Shown here: in pieces, positions 29,767 to 37,864 of the stretch
How positions within the stretch are numbered: position 1 is the first letter of the stretch
How the letters are laid out: each line of letters begins with the position of its first letter
NCBI RefSeq assembly: GCF_027625995.1
Contig: NZ_CP115396.1
Span: 1,364,001-1,428,000, forward strand
Source: Hymenobacter yonginensis
GTDB taxonomy: Bacteria; Bacteroidota; Bacteroidia; Cytophagales; Hymenobacteraceae
Direction: 5' to 3'
Length of the DNA stretch: 64,000 nt
Notes under the pieces: model-generated
What the model saw: only the letters and a program-made list of their open reading frames with translations
Databases searched by the model: none
What the model was told of the DNA's origin: nothing
Translations under genes and position numbers: made by a program

Positions 29767-31323
29767 ATGCCTTCTTACGATTCTCTCTCCGCCGACCAGC
29801 TCCAGCAAATCACCACCCTCGGTGCTCTGAAGCAGGCGGGCTACCAGCCGCGCTCCGTGAAACAGGAGCTGCGCGACAACCTGATCAAGAAACTCCAGAG
29901 CAAAGAGGACGTGTTTCCCGGCATCTTCGGCTACGAGGAAACCGTGATTCCCGAGCTGCAGCGCGCCATTCTGGCCGGCCACCACATCAACCTGCTGGGC
30001 TTGCGCGGCCAGGCCAAAACCCGCATTGCGCGCCTGCTCATCGGCCTGCTTGATGAGTACGTGCCGGTAGTGGAAGGTTCCGAGCTCAACGACGACCCGC
30101 TGCAGCCGCTGTCGGTGTTTGCCAAAAACCTGATTGCCGAGCACGGCGACAACACGCCCGTGACGTGGATGGGCCGCCAGGACCGCTACACCGAGAAGCT
30201 GGCCACCCCCGACGTATCGGTAGCCGACCTCATCGGCGACGCCGACCCCATCAAAGCGGCCACGCTGCGGCTGCCGTATTCCGATGAGCGGGTGATTCAC
30301 TTCGGCCTGATTCCGCGGGCGCACCGGGGTATTTTCGTGATTAACGAGCTGCCCGACTTGCAGGCCCGCATTCAGGTGTCGCTGTTCAACATTCTGCAGG
30401 AAGGCGACATCCAGATCAGGGGCTTCAAGGTGCGGCTGCCGCTGGACCTGCAGTTCGTGTTCACGGCCAACCCCGAGGACTACACCAACCGCGGCTCCAT
30501 CGTGACGCCCCTCAAGGACCGCATCGACGCCCAGATCATCACGCACTACCCGAAATCCATCGAAATCGGCAAGCGCATCACCAAGCAGGAAGCCCGCATC
30601 CAGGACGTGCAGAAGGGCATGGTGACCACCAACGAAGTGATTCACGACTTGGTGGAGCAGGTGGCCGTAGAGGCCCGCGGCTCCGAGTTCGTGGACGCCA
30701 AGTCGGGCGTGTCGGCCCGCCTCACCATCTCGGCTTTCGAGCAGGTGGTGGCCGGCGCCGAGCGTCGCGCGCTGGTGAACGGCGAGACTACCACCTACGT
30801 GCGTATTGCCGACTTCATTTCGGCAGTGCCGGCCGTGACGGGCAAGGTGGAACTGGTGTACGAAGGCGAGCAGGAGGGAGCCGGCATCGTGGCCGAGAAG
30901 CTCATGGGCAAGGCCATCCGCACGCTGTTCCTGAACTACTTTCCCGACCCCGATAAGGCCAAGAAGCTCAAAGGCCGCCCCTCGCCCTACAAAACCGTGC
31001 AGGAGTGGTTCGGCCAGGGCCACACCGTGGACCTGCTCCACGACGCCAGCACGAAAGACTACCGCGCCGTCCTCGACCAGGTGCCCGGCCTGCGCGACAT
31101 CGTAACAGAGCTGCACCCCAACGAGACGCCCGAGCACACCTACTTCCTGATGGAATTCCTGCTCCACGGCCTGAGCGAGTACAGCCTGATTTCGCGCAAC
31201 CGCCTCACGGCCGGTGCCCAGTTCAAAGACCTGCTCAGCAGCATGTTCACCATGCCCAGCTTCGGCGAGGACGACGACGAGGACGACGAAGACGAGAAAC
31301 CTCAGCGCGGCCGCCGTCGGTAG
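29767..31323 (+). CDS. AAA+ ATPase of the magnesium-chelatase (ChlI/MoxR) type
   Basis: 518 residues. The Walker A motif is LLGLRGQAKTRIARLL (GxxGxxKT). Walker B reads GIFVINELPDL, with Asn in place of the usual Asp before Glu; NEL instead of DEL is seen in several ChlI/MoxR-like proteins, but the change is worth noting. Sensor-type residues follow in LQFVFTANPEDYTNRGSIVT. The C-terminal part is helical and ends in an acidic tail (EDDDEDDEDEK). It works with the VWA protein encoded upstream, probably as a cytoplasmic ring that remodels or loads a metal into a target. Gene order (VWA first) and the size of both proteins match a conserved Bacteroidota pair. Confidence 0.85.
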   Translation: MPSYDSLSADQLQQITTLGALKQAGYQPRSVKQELRDNLIKKLQSKEDVFPGIFGYEETVIPELQRAILAGHHINLLGLRGQAKTRIARLLIGLLDEYVPVVEGSELNDDPLQPLSVFAKNLIAEHGDNTPVTWMGRQDRYTEKLATPDVSVADLIGDADPIKAATLRLPYSDERVIHFGLIPRAHRGIFVINELPDLQARIQVSLFNILQEGDIQIRGFKVRLPLDLQFVFTANPEDYTNRGSIVTPLKDRIDAQIITHYPKSIEIGKRITKQEARIQDVQKGMVTTNEVIHDLVEQVAVEARGSEFVDAKSGVSARLTISAFEQVVAGAERRALVNGETTTYVRIADFISAVPAVTGKVELVYEGEQEGAGIVAEKLMGKAIRTLFLNYFPDPDKAKKLKGRPSPYKTVQEWFGQGHTVDLLHDASTKDYRAVLDQVPGLRDIVTELHPNETPEHTYFLMEFLLHGLSEYSLISRNRLTAGAQFKDLLSSMFTMPSFGEDDDEDDEDEKPQRGRRR

Positions 31324-31331
31324 CCAAAACC

Positions 31332-31417
31332 AGTAGCGCGAACTTTGCAGTTCGCGCCCTCGCGCCATTCCAACGACTCTACCGGCGCGGAGACGCGAAA
31401 TACAGAGTTCACGCTAC
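31332..31417. repeat. Family B palindrome B2
   Basis: AGTAGCGCGAACTTTGCAGT and the degenerate right arm ACAGAGTTCACGCTAC pair imperfectly (four or five mismatches). The inner part CGCGCC/GGCGCG matches B1. It begins a few bases after the AAA+ stop codon. Confidence 0.8.
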
Positions 31418-31419
31418 AA

Positions 31420-31457
31420 AAAACGCCCCGCGTACCGGAAGGTGCGCGGGGCGTTTT
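31420..31457. terminator. Terminator between the AAA+ and cyclophilin genes
   Basis: AAAACGCCCCGCG pairs with CGCGGGGCGTTTT; A and T runs on both sides make it bidirectional for convergent genes. Confidence 0.85.
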
Positions 31458-31478
31458 GATGTTTAGAAAGCGAAAAAG

Positions 31479-31940
31479 CTAGGCCTGCTCGCTTACCACG
31501 ATTTTCTGAATCTCGTCGTTGGCCTGAATCTGGTCAATCACGTCGAGGCCTTCTACCACTTTGCCGAACACGGTGTGGTTGCGGTCGAGGTGGGCAGTGT
31601 TCTGGCGGTCGTGTACGATGAAGAACTGGCTGCCACCGGTGTTGCGGCCGGCGTGGGCCATGCTCAGGGCGCCGCGCTCGTGGTATTGGTGGTCGCCGGT
31701 CAGCTCGCAGTCGATTTTGTAGCCGGGGCCGCCGGTGCCGGCCATGCCTTTGGCACCATCGCGCGAGTTGGGGCAGCCGCCCTGAATCACGAAGTTGGGG
31801 ATGACGCGGTGAAACTTCAGGCCGTCGTAGAAGCCCTGCTGGGCCAGGTCGGTGAAGTTCTTCACGGTTTTGGGAGCATCTTTTTCGTAGAACTCCACTT
31901 TCATCACGCCCTTGTTGGTGTGGATTTCGGCAGTCTTCAT
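31479..31940 (-). CDS. Cyclophilin-type peptidyl-prolyl isomerase
   Basis: 153 residues, a single cyclophilin domain without signal peptide, so cytoplasmic. The active site is recognisable: [15 protein letters not shown] (catalytic Arg), [20 protein letters not shown] and [18 protein letters not shown]. It isomerises Xaa-Pro bonds to speed protein folding. [20 protein letters not shown] at 31940 is the preferred start. A -7 box TACCTTTG (32008-32015 on the minus strand) lies about 70 bases upstream, so a leader exists. Confidence 0.93.
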   Translation of the reverse strand: MKTAEIHTNKGVMKVEFYEKDAPKTVKNFTDLAQQGFYDGLKFHRVIPNFVIQGGCPNSRDGAKGMAGTGGPGYKIDCELTGDHQYHERGALSMAHAGRNTGGSQFFIVHDRQNTAHLDRNHTVFGKVVEGLDVIDQIQANDEIQKIVVSEQA

Positions 31941-32125
31941 AAGGAAGGAAATTAGGATTAACGGCACCTATACGCAGTGCCCGGGTCCGCGGGTGCGGGA
32001 CCGGGCGCAAAGGTAACCAATTCAGCTGCGGCATAAACATCCGGGTGCCGCAACAGTTTCGTAAGCACACTACCACGGCGTCCTCCGACCGGAGCCGCCT
32101 TTCCACCAATCCACTTTCCGTTTTT

Positions 32126-32767
32126 ATGAAAAAGAATCTGCGCACCGCTTCCCTGAGTGTTCTGTCGGCTGGTCTGCTCTCGTTTGCTTTGGCAAGCTGC
32201 GGCGACAACAAAACCACCGAAACCACCACCGCGACCGACATGGCTACCACCGTCGACTCCACGGCGATGATGACCGACTCGGCCCGCATGGCGAAGCCTG
32301 AAGGCGTGATGGTAGACGGCGTGGCCATGACGCCCGATAAGAACATCGTGCAGAATGCCGTGCAGGCCAGCAGCGTAACTACGCTGGTGAAGGCCGTGCA
32401 GGCCGCTGGCCTCGATGGCACGCTCAGCGGCCCCGGTCCGTTCACGGTGTTTGCCCCCACCAACGCCGCCTTCGATAAGCTGCCCAAAGGTGCGCTCGAC
32501 GGTCTGCTGAAGCCCGAAAGCAAAGACAAGCTGAAAGGTGTGCTCACCTACCACGTAATTGCCGGCCGCCTGCTGGCCCAGGATCTGAAAGATGGCCAGA
32601 AACTGACCACCGTTAATGGTCAGCAGTTGACGGTATCGGTGAAAGACGGCAAGGTGATGATCAGCAACGGCAAAGACGCTCCGGTAAACGTGGCTACGGC
32701 CGACGTCATCTCCAGCAACGGCGTGACGCACGTTATCGACGGCGTGCTGCTGCCCACGGCGGAGTAA
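32126..32767 (+). CDS. Fasciclin domain lipoprotein
   Basis: 213 residues. The signal ends at FALASC, a lipobox, and a Thr/Asp-rich linker follows. The FAS1 domain covers about 70-212: NIVQNAVQASSVTTLVKAVQ, then GPFTVFAPTNAAFDKLP, then LTYHVIAGRLLAQDLKDG and GVTHVIDGVLLP. FAS1 domains mediate adhesion or ligand binding at cell surfaces; the ligand is unknown. The ATG at 32126 gives the signal peptide directly. The gene is followed by a double hairpin. Confidence 0.92.
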   Translation: MKKNLRTASLSVLSAGLLSFALASCGDNKTTETTTATDMATTVDSTAMMTDSARMAKPEGVMVDGVAMTPDKNIVQNAVQASSVTTLVKAVQAAGLDGTLSGPGPFTVFAPTNAAFDKLPKGALDGLLKPESKDKLKGVLTYHVIAGRLLAQDLKDGQKLTTVNGQQLTVSVKDGKVMISNGKDAPVNVATADVISSNGVTHVIDGVLLPTAE

Positions 32768-32771
32768 CATT

Positions 32772-32847
32772 GTTCATCTGACACGCTGAATAAGTGCGTC
32801 AGATGAACACAAAAAAAGACCCGGCCATCTCGGCCGGGTCTTTTTTT
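32772..32847 (+). terminator. Double hairpin terminator after the fasciclin gene
   Basis: First hairpin: GTTCATCTGAC and GTCAGATGAAC (32772-32808). Second: AAAAAAAGACCCGGCC and GGCCGGGTCTTTTTTT (32811-32847), bidirectional with respect to the convergent gene at 32890. Confidence 0.85.
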
Positions 32848-32889
32848 GTGGGTGTTACTTCGTCCGTAGGGCTTGCCACCGGGCTTGGC

Positions 32890-33774
32890 TTACAGCCCGG
32901 CGCCGTCGGTGATGCGCTCGGCAAATCCGGCCCAGTCGCCCTGCTCGCCTTTGGCTACGGTGGTGGAAAGGTGGTCGTGAAGGATATTGGCGAAGGGCAT
33001 AGGCACCAGGTGCGTGCGCGACTCATCCAGTACCAGGCGCATGTCCTTGCGGATGATGGCCGGGGCCGCGCCTACGGGCTGGTAGTGGCGCTCGGCCACC
33101 AGCTTGCCGTAGCCTTTGTAGATGGGCGTGTTGAAGAGGGTAGAGGTGAAGAACTCGTACACCTGCTGCCGGGCGAGGCCGCTTTTCTGGGCCAGCGTGA
33201 AGGCTTCGGCCATGGCCTCGATGGCGGCCCCCAGCATGAAGTTGCCGCAGAGCTTCACGGTGCTGGCCGCGCCGGGGTCGTCGCCGAAATCGTGGACACC
33301 CTGGCCGAGGGCCTCAAGCAGCGGCGCGAGTCGTTGGCGGGCGTCGGCTTCGCCGGAGGCGGCCAGCCAGAGTTTGGCCGCGGTCGCCACGTCGGGCTTG
33401 CCAAAGACGGGCGTGGCTACCAGGGTGCTGCCGTGCTGGGCGTGAGCTTCGGCTAAGCGGCGATTGGTGTCGGGGGCCACGGTGCTGCAGGAGGCGTGCA
33501 CGGCCCCGGCGGGCAGGGCGGCAACAAGCCCATCGGGCCCCAGGCACAGCTCCAGCAGGGCGGCGTCATCCGTGACCATGGAAAACACGAAGGCCGCGTC
33601 GGCAACGGCGGCGGCGGGGGTGGCGGCCACGGTGGCGCCCAGCTTTTCGAGGTCGGCGGCTTTGCTGGCCGTGCGGTTATACACGGTGAGGCGGTGCCCG
33701 GCTTTCAGGAGGTTTTTTGCCATGGCCTCGCCCATATTTCCCAGGCCGAGGAAGGCTATGTTATGCTGTGTCAA
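32890..33774 (-). CDS. NAD(P)-dependent beta-hydroxyacid dehydrogenase (3-hydroxyisobutyrate type)
   Basis: 294 residues. The Rossmann motif is FLGLGNMGEAMAKNLLKAG; the substrate-binding segment is followed by the catalytic Lys in STVKLCGNFMLGAAIEAMAE. Fold and length match 3-hydroxyisobutyrate, tartronate semialdehyde and glyoxylate reductases; the exact substrate is not readable. The start appears to be TTG at 33774 (MTQHNIAFLGLGN); no ATG gives a better N-terminus. It is single, and its upstream region is composite repeat A4, so its promoter is unclear. Confidence 0.9.
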   Translation of the reverse strand: MTQHNIAFLGLGNMGEAMAKNLLKAGHRLTVYNRTASKAADLEKLGATVAATPAAAVADAAFVFSMVTDDAALLELCLGPDGLVAALPAGAVHASCSTVAPDTNRRLAEAHAQHGSTLVATPVFGKPDVATAAKLWLAASGEADARQRLAPLLEALGQGVHDFGDDPGAASTVKLCGNFMLGAAIEAMAEAFTLAQKSGLARQQVYEFFTSTLFNTPIYKGYGKLVAERHYQPVGAAPAIIRKDMRLVLDESRTHLVPMPFANILHDHLSTTVAKGEQGDWAGFAERITDGAGL

Positions 33775-33777
33775 GAG

Positions 33778-33984
33778 TGGTGTAGTGATGAGGTGATGAA
33801 GTTATGAGGTGACAGGTAACAGGTGAAAAGTAGCAGGGGTTATAACGGATGAACGTCATTCCGAGCAGCGCGCAGAATCTCGCGTGCTGACTTTGCAATA
33901 GTAGCCAGGCATCAGCACGCGAGATTCCTCCCTTCGCTCGGAATGACGTTCTTTCTTTACCTGTCACTCCATCACCCCATCACC
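33778..33984. repeat. Composite repeat element A4 (array - palindrome - array)
   Basis: Left array: GTGATGAGGTGATGAAG and TGAGGTGACAGGTAACAGGT (33778-33828). Palindrome 33851-33952 with GAACGTCATTCCGAGC and its mate; one arm has CAGCGCGCAG where the others have GGAGCGAGG. Right array: CTGTCACTCCATCACCCCAT (33960-33984). It sits between two minus-strand genes. Confidence 0.88.
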
Positions 33985-33993
33985 AAAAAACAC

Positions 33994-34920
33994 CTATTTC
34001 CGATTGTCGTCGGCTTGCTGCATGCTTACATAGCTGTCGTAGCGGGGGAGGGCAATGCGGCCTTTGTCGACGGCTTCGCGTACGGCGCAGCCGGGCTCGT
34101 GTAGGTGCTGGCAGTTGTGGTAGCGGCACTGGTTGAGCAGGGCGCGCATTTCGGGAAAGTAGTGGGCCAACTCGCCGGCTTTCATGTCCACGAGGCCCAG
34201 TTCCTTGATGCCGGGCGTGTCGATGAGGAAGGTGCCGGGGCGCACTTCCAGCATCTCAGCAAAAGTGGTAGTGTGCACGCCCTTGTCGGAAAACTCGCTG
34301 ATTTCGGCGGTTTTTAGGTCCAGGTCGGGCACCAGTGCATTGATAAGCGTGCTTTTGCCCACGCCGGAGTGGCCGGAAAGCAGGGTGGTTTTGCCGTTGA
34401 GCTGGGCGTCGATTTCCGCCACGCCTTCGCCGGTGTGGGCCGAGCAGCGCATGCCCGGGTAGCCGATGCGCTGGTACATGTCTAGAATCTGCTCTTGGTA
34501 GTCGGCGAGGTCATCGTCGTAAAGGTCGGTTTTGTTGAAAAGCAGCGTTACCGGAACCCGGTAGGCCTCGGCCGTCACCAGAAACCGGTCGATGAAGCCG
34601 AACGAGGTAGCCGGCGAAACCAGCGTGACCACCAGCATGGCTTGGTCGAGGTTGGCGGCGACGATGTGGGCGTGCTCGGTTTTGTGCACCGAGCGCCGGA
34701 TGATGTAGTTGCGGCGCGGCTCGATGTGGTGAATTACGCCAGCGCCTTCGGTCTGCTCTTCCACCGTGAAGGCCACCTCGTCGCCCACGGCCAGCGGGTT
34801 GCTCACCTTCAGGCCTTTGATCTTGAATTTGCCCCGCAGCCGGCAGCGGTGCAGCTGCCCCGTGCCGGTTTCGCGCACCACATACCACGAGCCTGTGGAT
34901 TTTACAACGGTTCCGGTCAT
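33994..34920 (-). CDS. rsgA: Ribosome small-subunit biogenesis GTPase RsgA
   Basis: 308 residues. An N-terminal OB fold (MTGTVVKSTGSWYVVRE and RCRLRGKFKIKG) precedes a circularly permuted GTPase in which G4 (LLFNKTDL) comes before G1 (LSGHSGVGKSTLINAL) and G3 (FLIDTPGIKELGL). The C-terminal zinc finger is CRYHNCQHLHEPGCAV. This order is diagnostic. The protein helps mature the 30S ribosomal subunit. It follows kdtA on the same strand with about 105 bases between them, filled by GAGTAACT-type repeats. Confidence 0.97.
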   Translation of the reverse strand: MTGTVVKSTGSWYVVRETGTGQLHRCRLRGKFKIKGLKVSNPLAVGDEVAFTVEEQTEGAGVIHHIEPRRNYIIRRSVHKTEHAHIVAANLDQAMLVVTLVSPATSFGFIDRFLVTAEAYRVPVTLLFNKTDLYDDDLADYQEQILDMYQRIGYPGMRCSAHTGEGVAEIDAQLNGKTTLLSGHSGVGKSTLINALVPDLDLKTAEISEFSDKGVHTTTFAEMLEVRPGTFLIDTPGIKELGLVDMKAGELAHYFPEMRALLNQCRYHNCQHLHEPGCAVREAVDKGRIALPRYDSYVSMQQADDNRK

Positions 34921-35036
34921 GAGAGTAACTGAGTAAAGGAGTATCTGAGTAAGGAGTAACTGAGCAGTTGAGTAACTGAGTAGCAGGGTCGAGCTGTAGA
35001 ACGCACTACTCAGTTACTCAACTGCTCAGTTACTCT
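34921..35036. repeat. Inverted arrays of GAGTAACT units
   Basis: Left: GAGTAACT, GAGTAAAG, GAGTATCT, GAGTAAGG, GAGTAACT, GAGCAGTT, GAGTAACT, GAGTAGCA. Right: ACTACTCAGTTACTCAACTG and CTCAGTTACTC. They can pair into a long hairpin between rsgA and kdtA. The right array overlaps the end of kdtA, whose last codons AGT AAC TGA are one repeat unit. Confidence 0.9.
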
Positions 35037-36270
35037 GGTCGAGCCAGCGCATGATTTTGTTGGTGGCGCCGCTGTGGTCGTGTACGTAGTCGAGGCTGAG
35101 GTCCTGCACTTTCAGGCGGGCTTCTTCCTGGTGAAACAGCGGCCCGAAGGCGCGCAGCAGCTCGTCTGCCGAATTTACCGGGAAGGCGCAGCCCAGGTCT
35201 ACCAAGTCTTCAGCTTCCTGAAACTTGTGGTAAGTAGGGCCGAAAAACAGCGGTAGGCCAAAGGCAGCGGCCTCCAGCGTGTTGTGCAGGCCTTTGCCGA
35301 AAGCCCCGCCCACGTAGGCAAAATGCCCAAACCGGTACAGCTGGCTGAGCAGCCCCACGTTGTCGATGAGCAGTACCCGGGCCTGGGCCACGGTGGCGGG
35401 CTCGGCGCGGGAGTAGCGCACCACTTGGCCGGGCAGCACGTCCTCCACCAGCCGAAGCGTGGTTTCACTGATTTCGTGGGGCGCTACGATGAAGCGGAGC
35501 TGCGCGGCGTACTGGCGCAGGAGCGGCGTGAGGGCCGGCAGGTCTTCGGGCCAGCTGCTGCCGATGATGAACACGGGCACCCAGTCGTCGGTGAAGGCGT
35601 CTACGAGGGGCAGCGGGCGGGGCGTGGCGGCAGCGGTGCGCACCACCGTGTCGAAGCGGGTGTCGCCGGCCACGCTGGCCTGCCCGATACCGGCACCGTG
35701 CAGCAGGGCGGCCGAGGTTTGGTTCTGGGTGAAGATGTGGGTGAAGCAGCCCAGGATTTTCCGGAAGAAGCCGCCCCAGGGCTGGAAAAACAGCTGGTCG
35801 GGCCGGAAGATGGCAGACACGCAGATGGTAGTGATGTGCCGCCGCTGCAGCTCGGCCAGAAAGAAATACCAGAACTCGTACTTCACGAATACGGCCAGCT
35901 GCGGCTGTACCGCATCCAGGAAGGTGCGGGCGTTGGCAGCCGTATCCAGTGGCAGGTAGAAGATGTAGTGGGCGCCGGGCCAGTTTTTGCGCACCTCGTA
36001 GCCGGAGGGCGAAAAGAACGTCAGCACGATTTTGTGGCCGGGGAAGCGGGCGGCGTAGGCCTCCATCAGGGGGCGGCCCTGCTCAAACTCGCCCAGCGAG
36101 GCGCAGTGAAACCAGGCCAGCGGCGCAGTTTCGGCCTGCAGGGCGGCCTGAATCCGGGGCAGCAGCCCCTGCCGGCCCTGCACCCATTGCGCCGCTTTGG
36201 GCACAAAAGGCGCTACCAGCTGCAGCAGCCACGCATACAGGCGCAGGACAATGGAATAGAGAAAAGGCAA
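35026..36270 (-). CDS. waaA: 3-deoxy-D-manno-octulosonic acid (Kdo) transferase
   Basis: 414 residues of GT30. The N-terminus has a membrane-association helix (LYSIVLRLYAWLLQLVAPF). Family motifs are WFHCASLGEFEQGRPLME, then KIVLTFFSPSGYEV and the C-terminal YVGGAFGKGLHNTLEAAAFG with the acceptor/CMP region. It transfers Kdo from CMP-Kdo to lipid A precursor at the inner face of the membrane, essential for lipopolysaccharide core. The start codon read here is TTG at 36270; a -7 box TACTTTTG lies at 36374-36381 (minus), about 100 bases upstream. The last two codons and the stop come from a GAGTAACT repeat unit. Confidence 0.93.
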   Translation of the reverse strand: MPFLYSIVLRLYAWLLQLVAPFVPKAAQWVQGRQGLLPRIQAALQAETAPLAWFHCASLGEFEQGRPLMEAYAARFPGHKIVLTFFSPSGYEVRKNWPGAHYIFYLPLDTAANARTFLDAVQPQLAVFVKYEFWYFFLAELQRRHITTICVSAIFRPDQLFFQPWGGFFRKILGCFTHIFTQNQTSAALLHGAGIGQASVAGDTRFDTVVRTAAATPRPLPLVDAFTDDWVPVFIIGSSWPEDLPALTPLLRQYAAQLRFIVAPHEISETTLRLVEDVLPGQVVRYSRAEPATVAQARVLLIDNVGLLSQLYRFGHFAYVGGAFGKGLHNTLEAAAFGLPLFFGPTYHKFQEAEDLVDLGCAFPVNSADELLRAFGPLFHQEEARLKVQDLSLDYVHDHSGATNKIMRWLDQSN

Positions 36271-36276
36271 CTTTCA

Positions 36277-36475
36277 GGACTTAGGGCATGGTGCTTAGGG
36301 CTTGGGCCCAGAGCAGCGAGTTCTTGGTGCGTATCCGGAAGCTCGAAAAACAATCCGTTTACACTGGAATGCGCAAAAGTAGGCTTTTGCCTGCAGGCGA
36401 ACTAAAAAAGGCTCCGACGTATCCGCCGGAGCCTTTAAATCGAAGTGCTTCTAAGCCTAAGCCCTAAGCTCAGAT
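36277..36475. repeat. Inverted CTTAGGGC units flanking a terminator
   Basis: Left: GACTTAGGGCATGGTGCTTA (36279-36298) and GGGCTTGGGC. Right: AAGCCTAAGCCCTAAGCTC (36453-36471). Partly complementary arms enclose the promoter of kdtA and the terminator at 36404-36438. Confidence 0.6.
36404..36438. terminator. Terminator downstream of the 2-Cys peroxiredoxin gene
   Basis: AAAGGCTCCG and CGGAGCCTTT pair across a 10-base loop, with A-runs before and T/A after; on the minus strand it follows the gene ending at 36478. Confidence 0.8.
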
Positions 36476-36477
36476 AC

Positions 36478-37116
36478 CTAGTGGTTGGCCTGCTTGCCGA
36501 GGTAGTTGGCAACACCTTCGCGGGTGGCCGACATAGCCTCTTTGCCTTCTTCCCAGTTGGCGGGGCAAACTTCGCCTTTCACCTCGAAATACTGCAGCGC
36601 GTCCACCATGCGCATGGCTTCGTCGATGCTGCGGCCGAGGGGGCCGTCGTTTACTACCTGGTGGCGCACGATGCCGTCCTTGTCAATCAGGAACAGGCCG
36701 CGGTAGGCCAGGGGCGAGCCCACGAAGGTCATTTCGCCGGCCTCGTTGTAGTCGTAGTGGCCGCCGAGCACGTCGTAGTTGGCCGCAATGGTTTTGGTGG
36801 CGTCGGCCACCAGCGGGTATTTCACGCCTTCGATGCCGCCGTTGTCGCGCGGCGTCTGCAGCCAGGCAAAGTGAGAGAAGTGCGTATCCGTCGAGCAGCC
36901 TACAATGGCCACGCCCTTGGCCTCAAAGTCGGCAAGACGATCCTGGAAAGCAATAATTTCGGTGGGGCAAACGAACGTGAAGTCGGCGGGGTAGAAGTAG
37001 AAGATGACGTGCTTCTTGCCCAGGTAACGGTCGAGGGAGAAATCCTCTTCGAATTCGCCGTCAATTACAGCGGTAGCTTTGAAAGAAGGGGCACGCTTGC
37101 CTACGAGAACTGCCAT
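36478..37116 (-). CDS. Typical 2-Cys peroxiredoxin (AhpC/Prx1 type)
   Basis: 212 residues. The peroxidatic Cys lies in YPADFTFVCPTEIIAFQDR, the resolving Cys in FEVKGEVCPANWEEGKEA near the C-terminus; both are the standard Prx1/AhpC positions. It reduces peroxides with thioredoxin or AhpF as electron donor. IDKDGIVRHQVVNDGPLGRS is the family signature loop. The gene is next to the Fur-family regulator encoded upstream on the same strand, suggesting peroxide-responsive control of the PerR type. About 145 bases separate them. Confidence 0.95.
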   Translation of the reverse strand: MAVLVGKRAPSFKATAVIDGEFEEDFSLDRYLGKKHVIFYFYPADFTFVCPTEIIAFQDRLADFEAKGVAIVGCSTDTHFSHFAWLQTPRDNGGIEGVKYPLVADATKTIAANYDVLGGHYDYNEAGEMTFVGSPLAYRGLFLIDKDGIVRHQVVNDGPLGRSIDEAMRMVDALQYFEVKGEVCPANWEEGKEAMSATREGVANYLGKQANH

Positions 37117-37260
37117 GGATTGGTGATTTGGTGATGAATTGATTGGGTGATGGGGAGGCGAAGAAGGGGGAGTACAACCGGATGAAGCAGCGGAATAGGG
37201 CAGGCCACGCTACGCGAAAAGCCATACGGCTAAGCCTAGGAGAATGACCTTCGTGCTGCC

Positions 37261-37710
37261 CTAGCGGGCTACTTTCTCGCCGGTGATGTGCAGGGAAAAG
37301 GTGTGGGCCTGAAAGCCGGGCATGTTGCGCTGCGCAAAAAACTCCTGCAGCAGGGCATCCAGCTGCGGGTCGTGGAAATCCAGGATTTCCTGCGTGTCGG
37401 AGCAGATCAGGTGGTGATGCGCCGAGCAGTCGGCGTCGTAGCGGCGCGAGGCGCCTTCGGCCGATGCTACGCGGCGTGTGAGACCGGCTTCCACAAACGA
37501 GTCGAGGGCCTTGTACACGGTGCCCAGCGACAGGTTGGGCACCTGCTGCAGCACCTGCCGATGCACCTGCTCGGCCGTGGGGTGGCCCGGCAGCTGCAGC
37601 AGGCACTCCAGAATGGTCAGGCGCTGCCGGGTAGCCCGCAGGCCGGCCTTGGCCAGTCGGTCGCGCAGTTGGCCCGGCGTGGGCGGCGTATGTTCAGGAT
37701 GAAAGGTCAC
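37261..37710 (-). CDS. Fur-family transcription regulator (PerR-like)
   Basis: 149 residues from a GTG at 37710. The winged-helix part covers RDRLAKAGLRATRQRLTILE to VYKALDSFVEAGLTRRV. The metal-binding dimerisation part has CSAHHHLICSDTQEILDFHD. Most Fur proteins carry a CxxC after the H.H motif and another CxxC at the C-terminus; here HLICSDT has Ser-Asp-Thr in place of xxC, and the C-terminus (HTFSLHITGEKVAR) has no Cys, so the structural zinc site seems absent. The upstream frame back to 37776 contains a -7 box (TATCTTTG), so it is promoter, not protein. The neighbouring 2-Cys peroxiredoxin makes a PerR role likely. Confidence 0.85.
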   Translation of the reverse strand: MTFHPEHTPPTPGQLRDRLAKAGLRATRQRLTILECLLQLPGHPTAEQVHRQVLQQVPNLSLGTVYKALDSFVEAGLTRRVASAEGASRRYDADCSAHHHLICSDTQEILDFHDPQLDALLQEFFAQRNMPGFQAHTFSLHITGEKVAR

Positions 37711-37730
37711 TAGGTAAGAATGCTTCTCCG

Positions 37731-37738
37731 CAAAGATA
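37731..37738 (-). promoter_or_regulatory. -7 box TATCTTTG of the Fur-family gene
   Basis: An exact TAnnTTTG match on the minus strand, with TTTG about 21 bases upstream as -33 element. It lies 20 bases before the GTG at 37710 and rules out the longer reading frame. Confidence 0.7.
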
Positions 37739-37790
37739 CGGCTATAAGCCCGCCAGTCCCAAAAATGTTCAGTCAAGCCGCTGGAAGGGA

Positions 37791-37862
37791 GTTGTCAGTT
37801 GCTCGTTGTCAGTTGTTAGAAGCCGCTTGCTGCAGATGCATTGTGCCTGACAACGAACAACT
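37791..37862. repeat. Inverted GTTGTCAGTTG units
   Basis: GTTGTCAGTTGCTCGTTGTC (37792-37811) is complementary to CTGACAACGAACAACT (37848-37863). It belongs to the same unit type as 28362-28475. It ends at the stop codon of lysC. Confidence 0.8.
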
Positions 37863-37864
37863 CC

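Noticed and set aside
37711-37776. Longer Fur-family start at 37776
   Set aside because: The stretch contains an exact -7 box and a -33 like element, so it is promoter; the GTG at 37710 is consistent with the family N-terminus.
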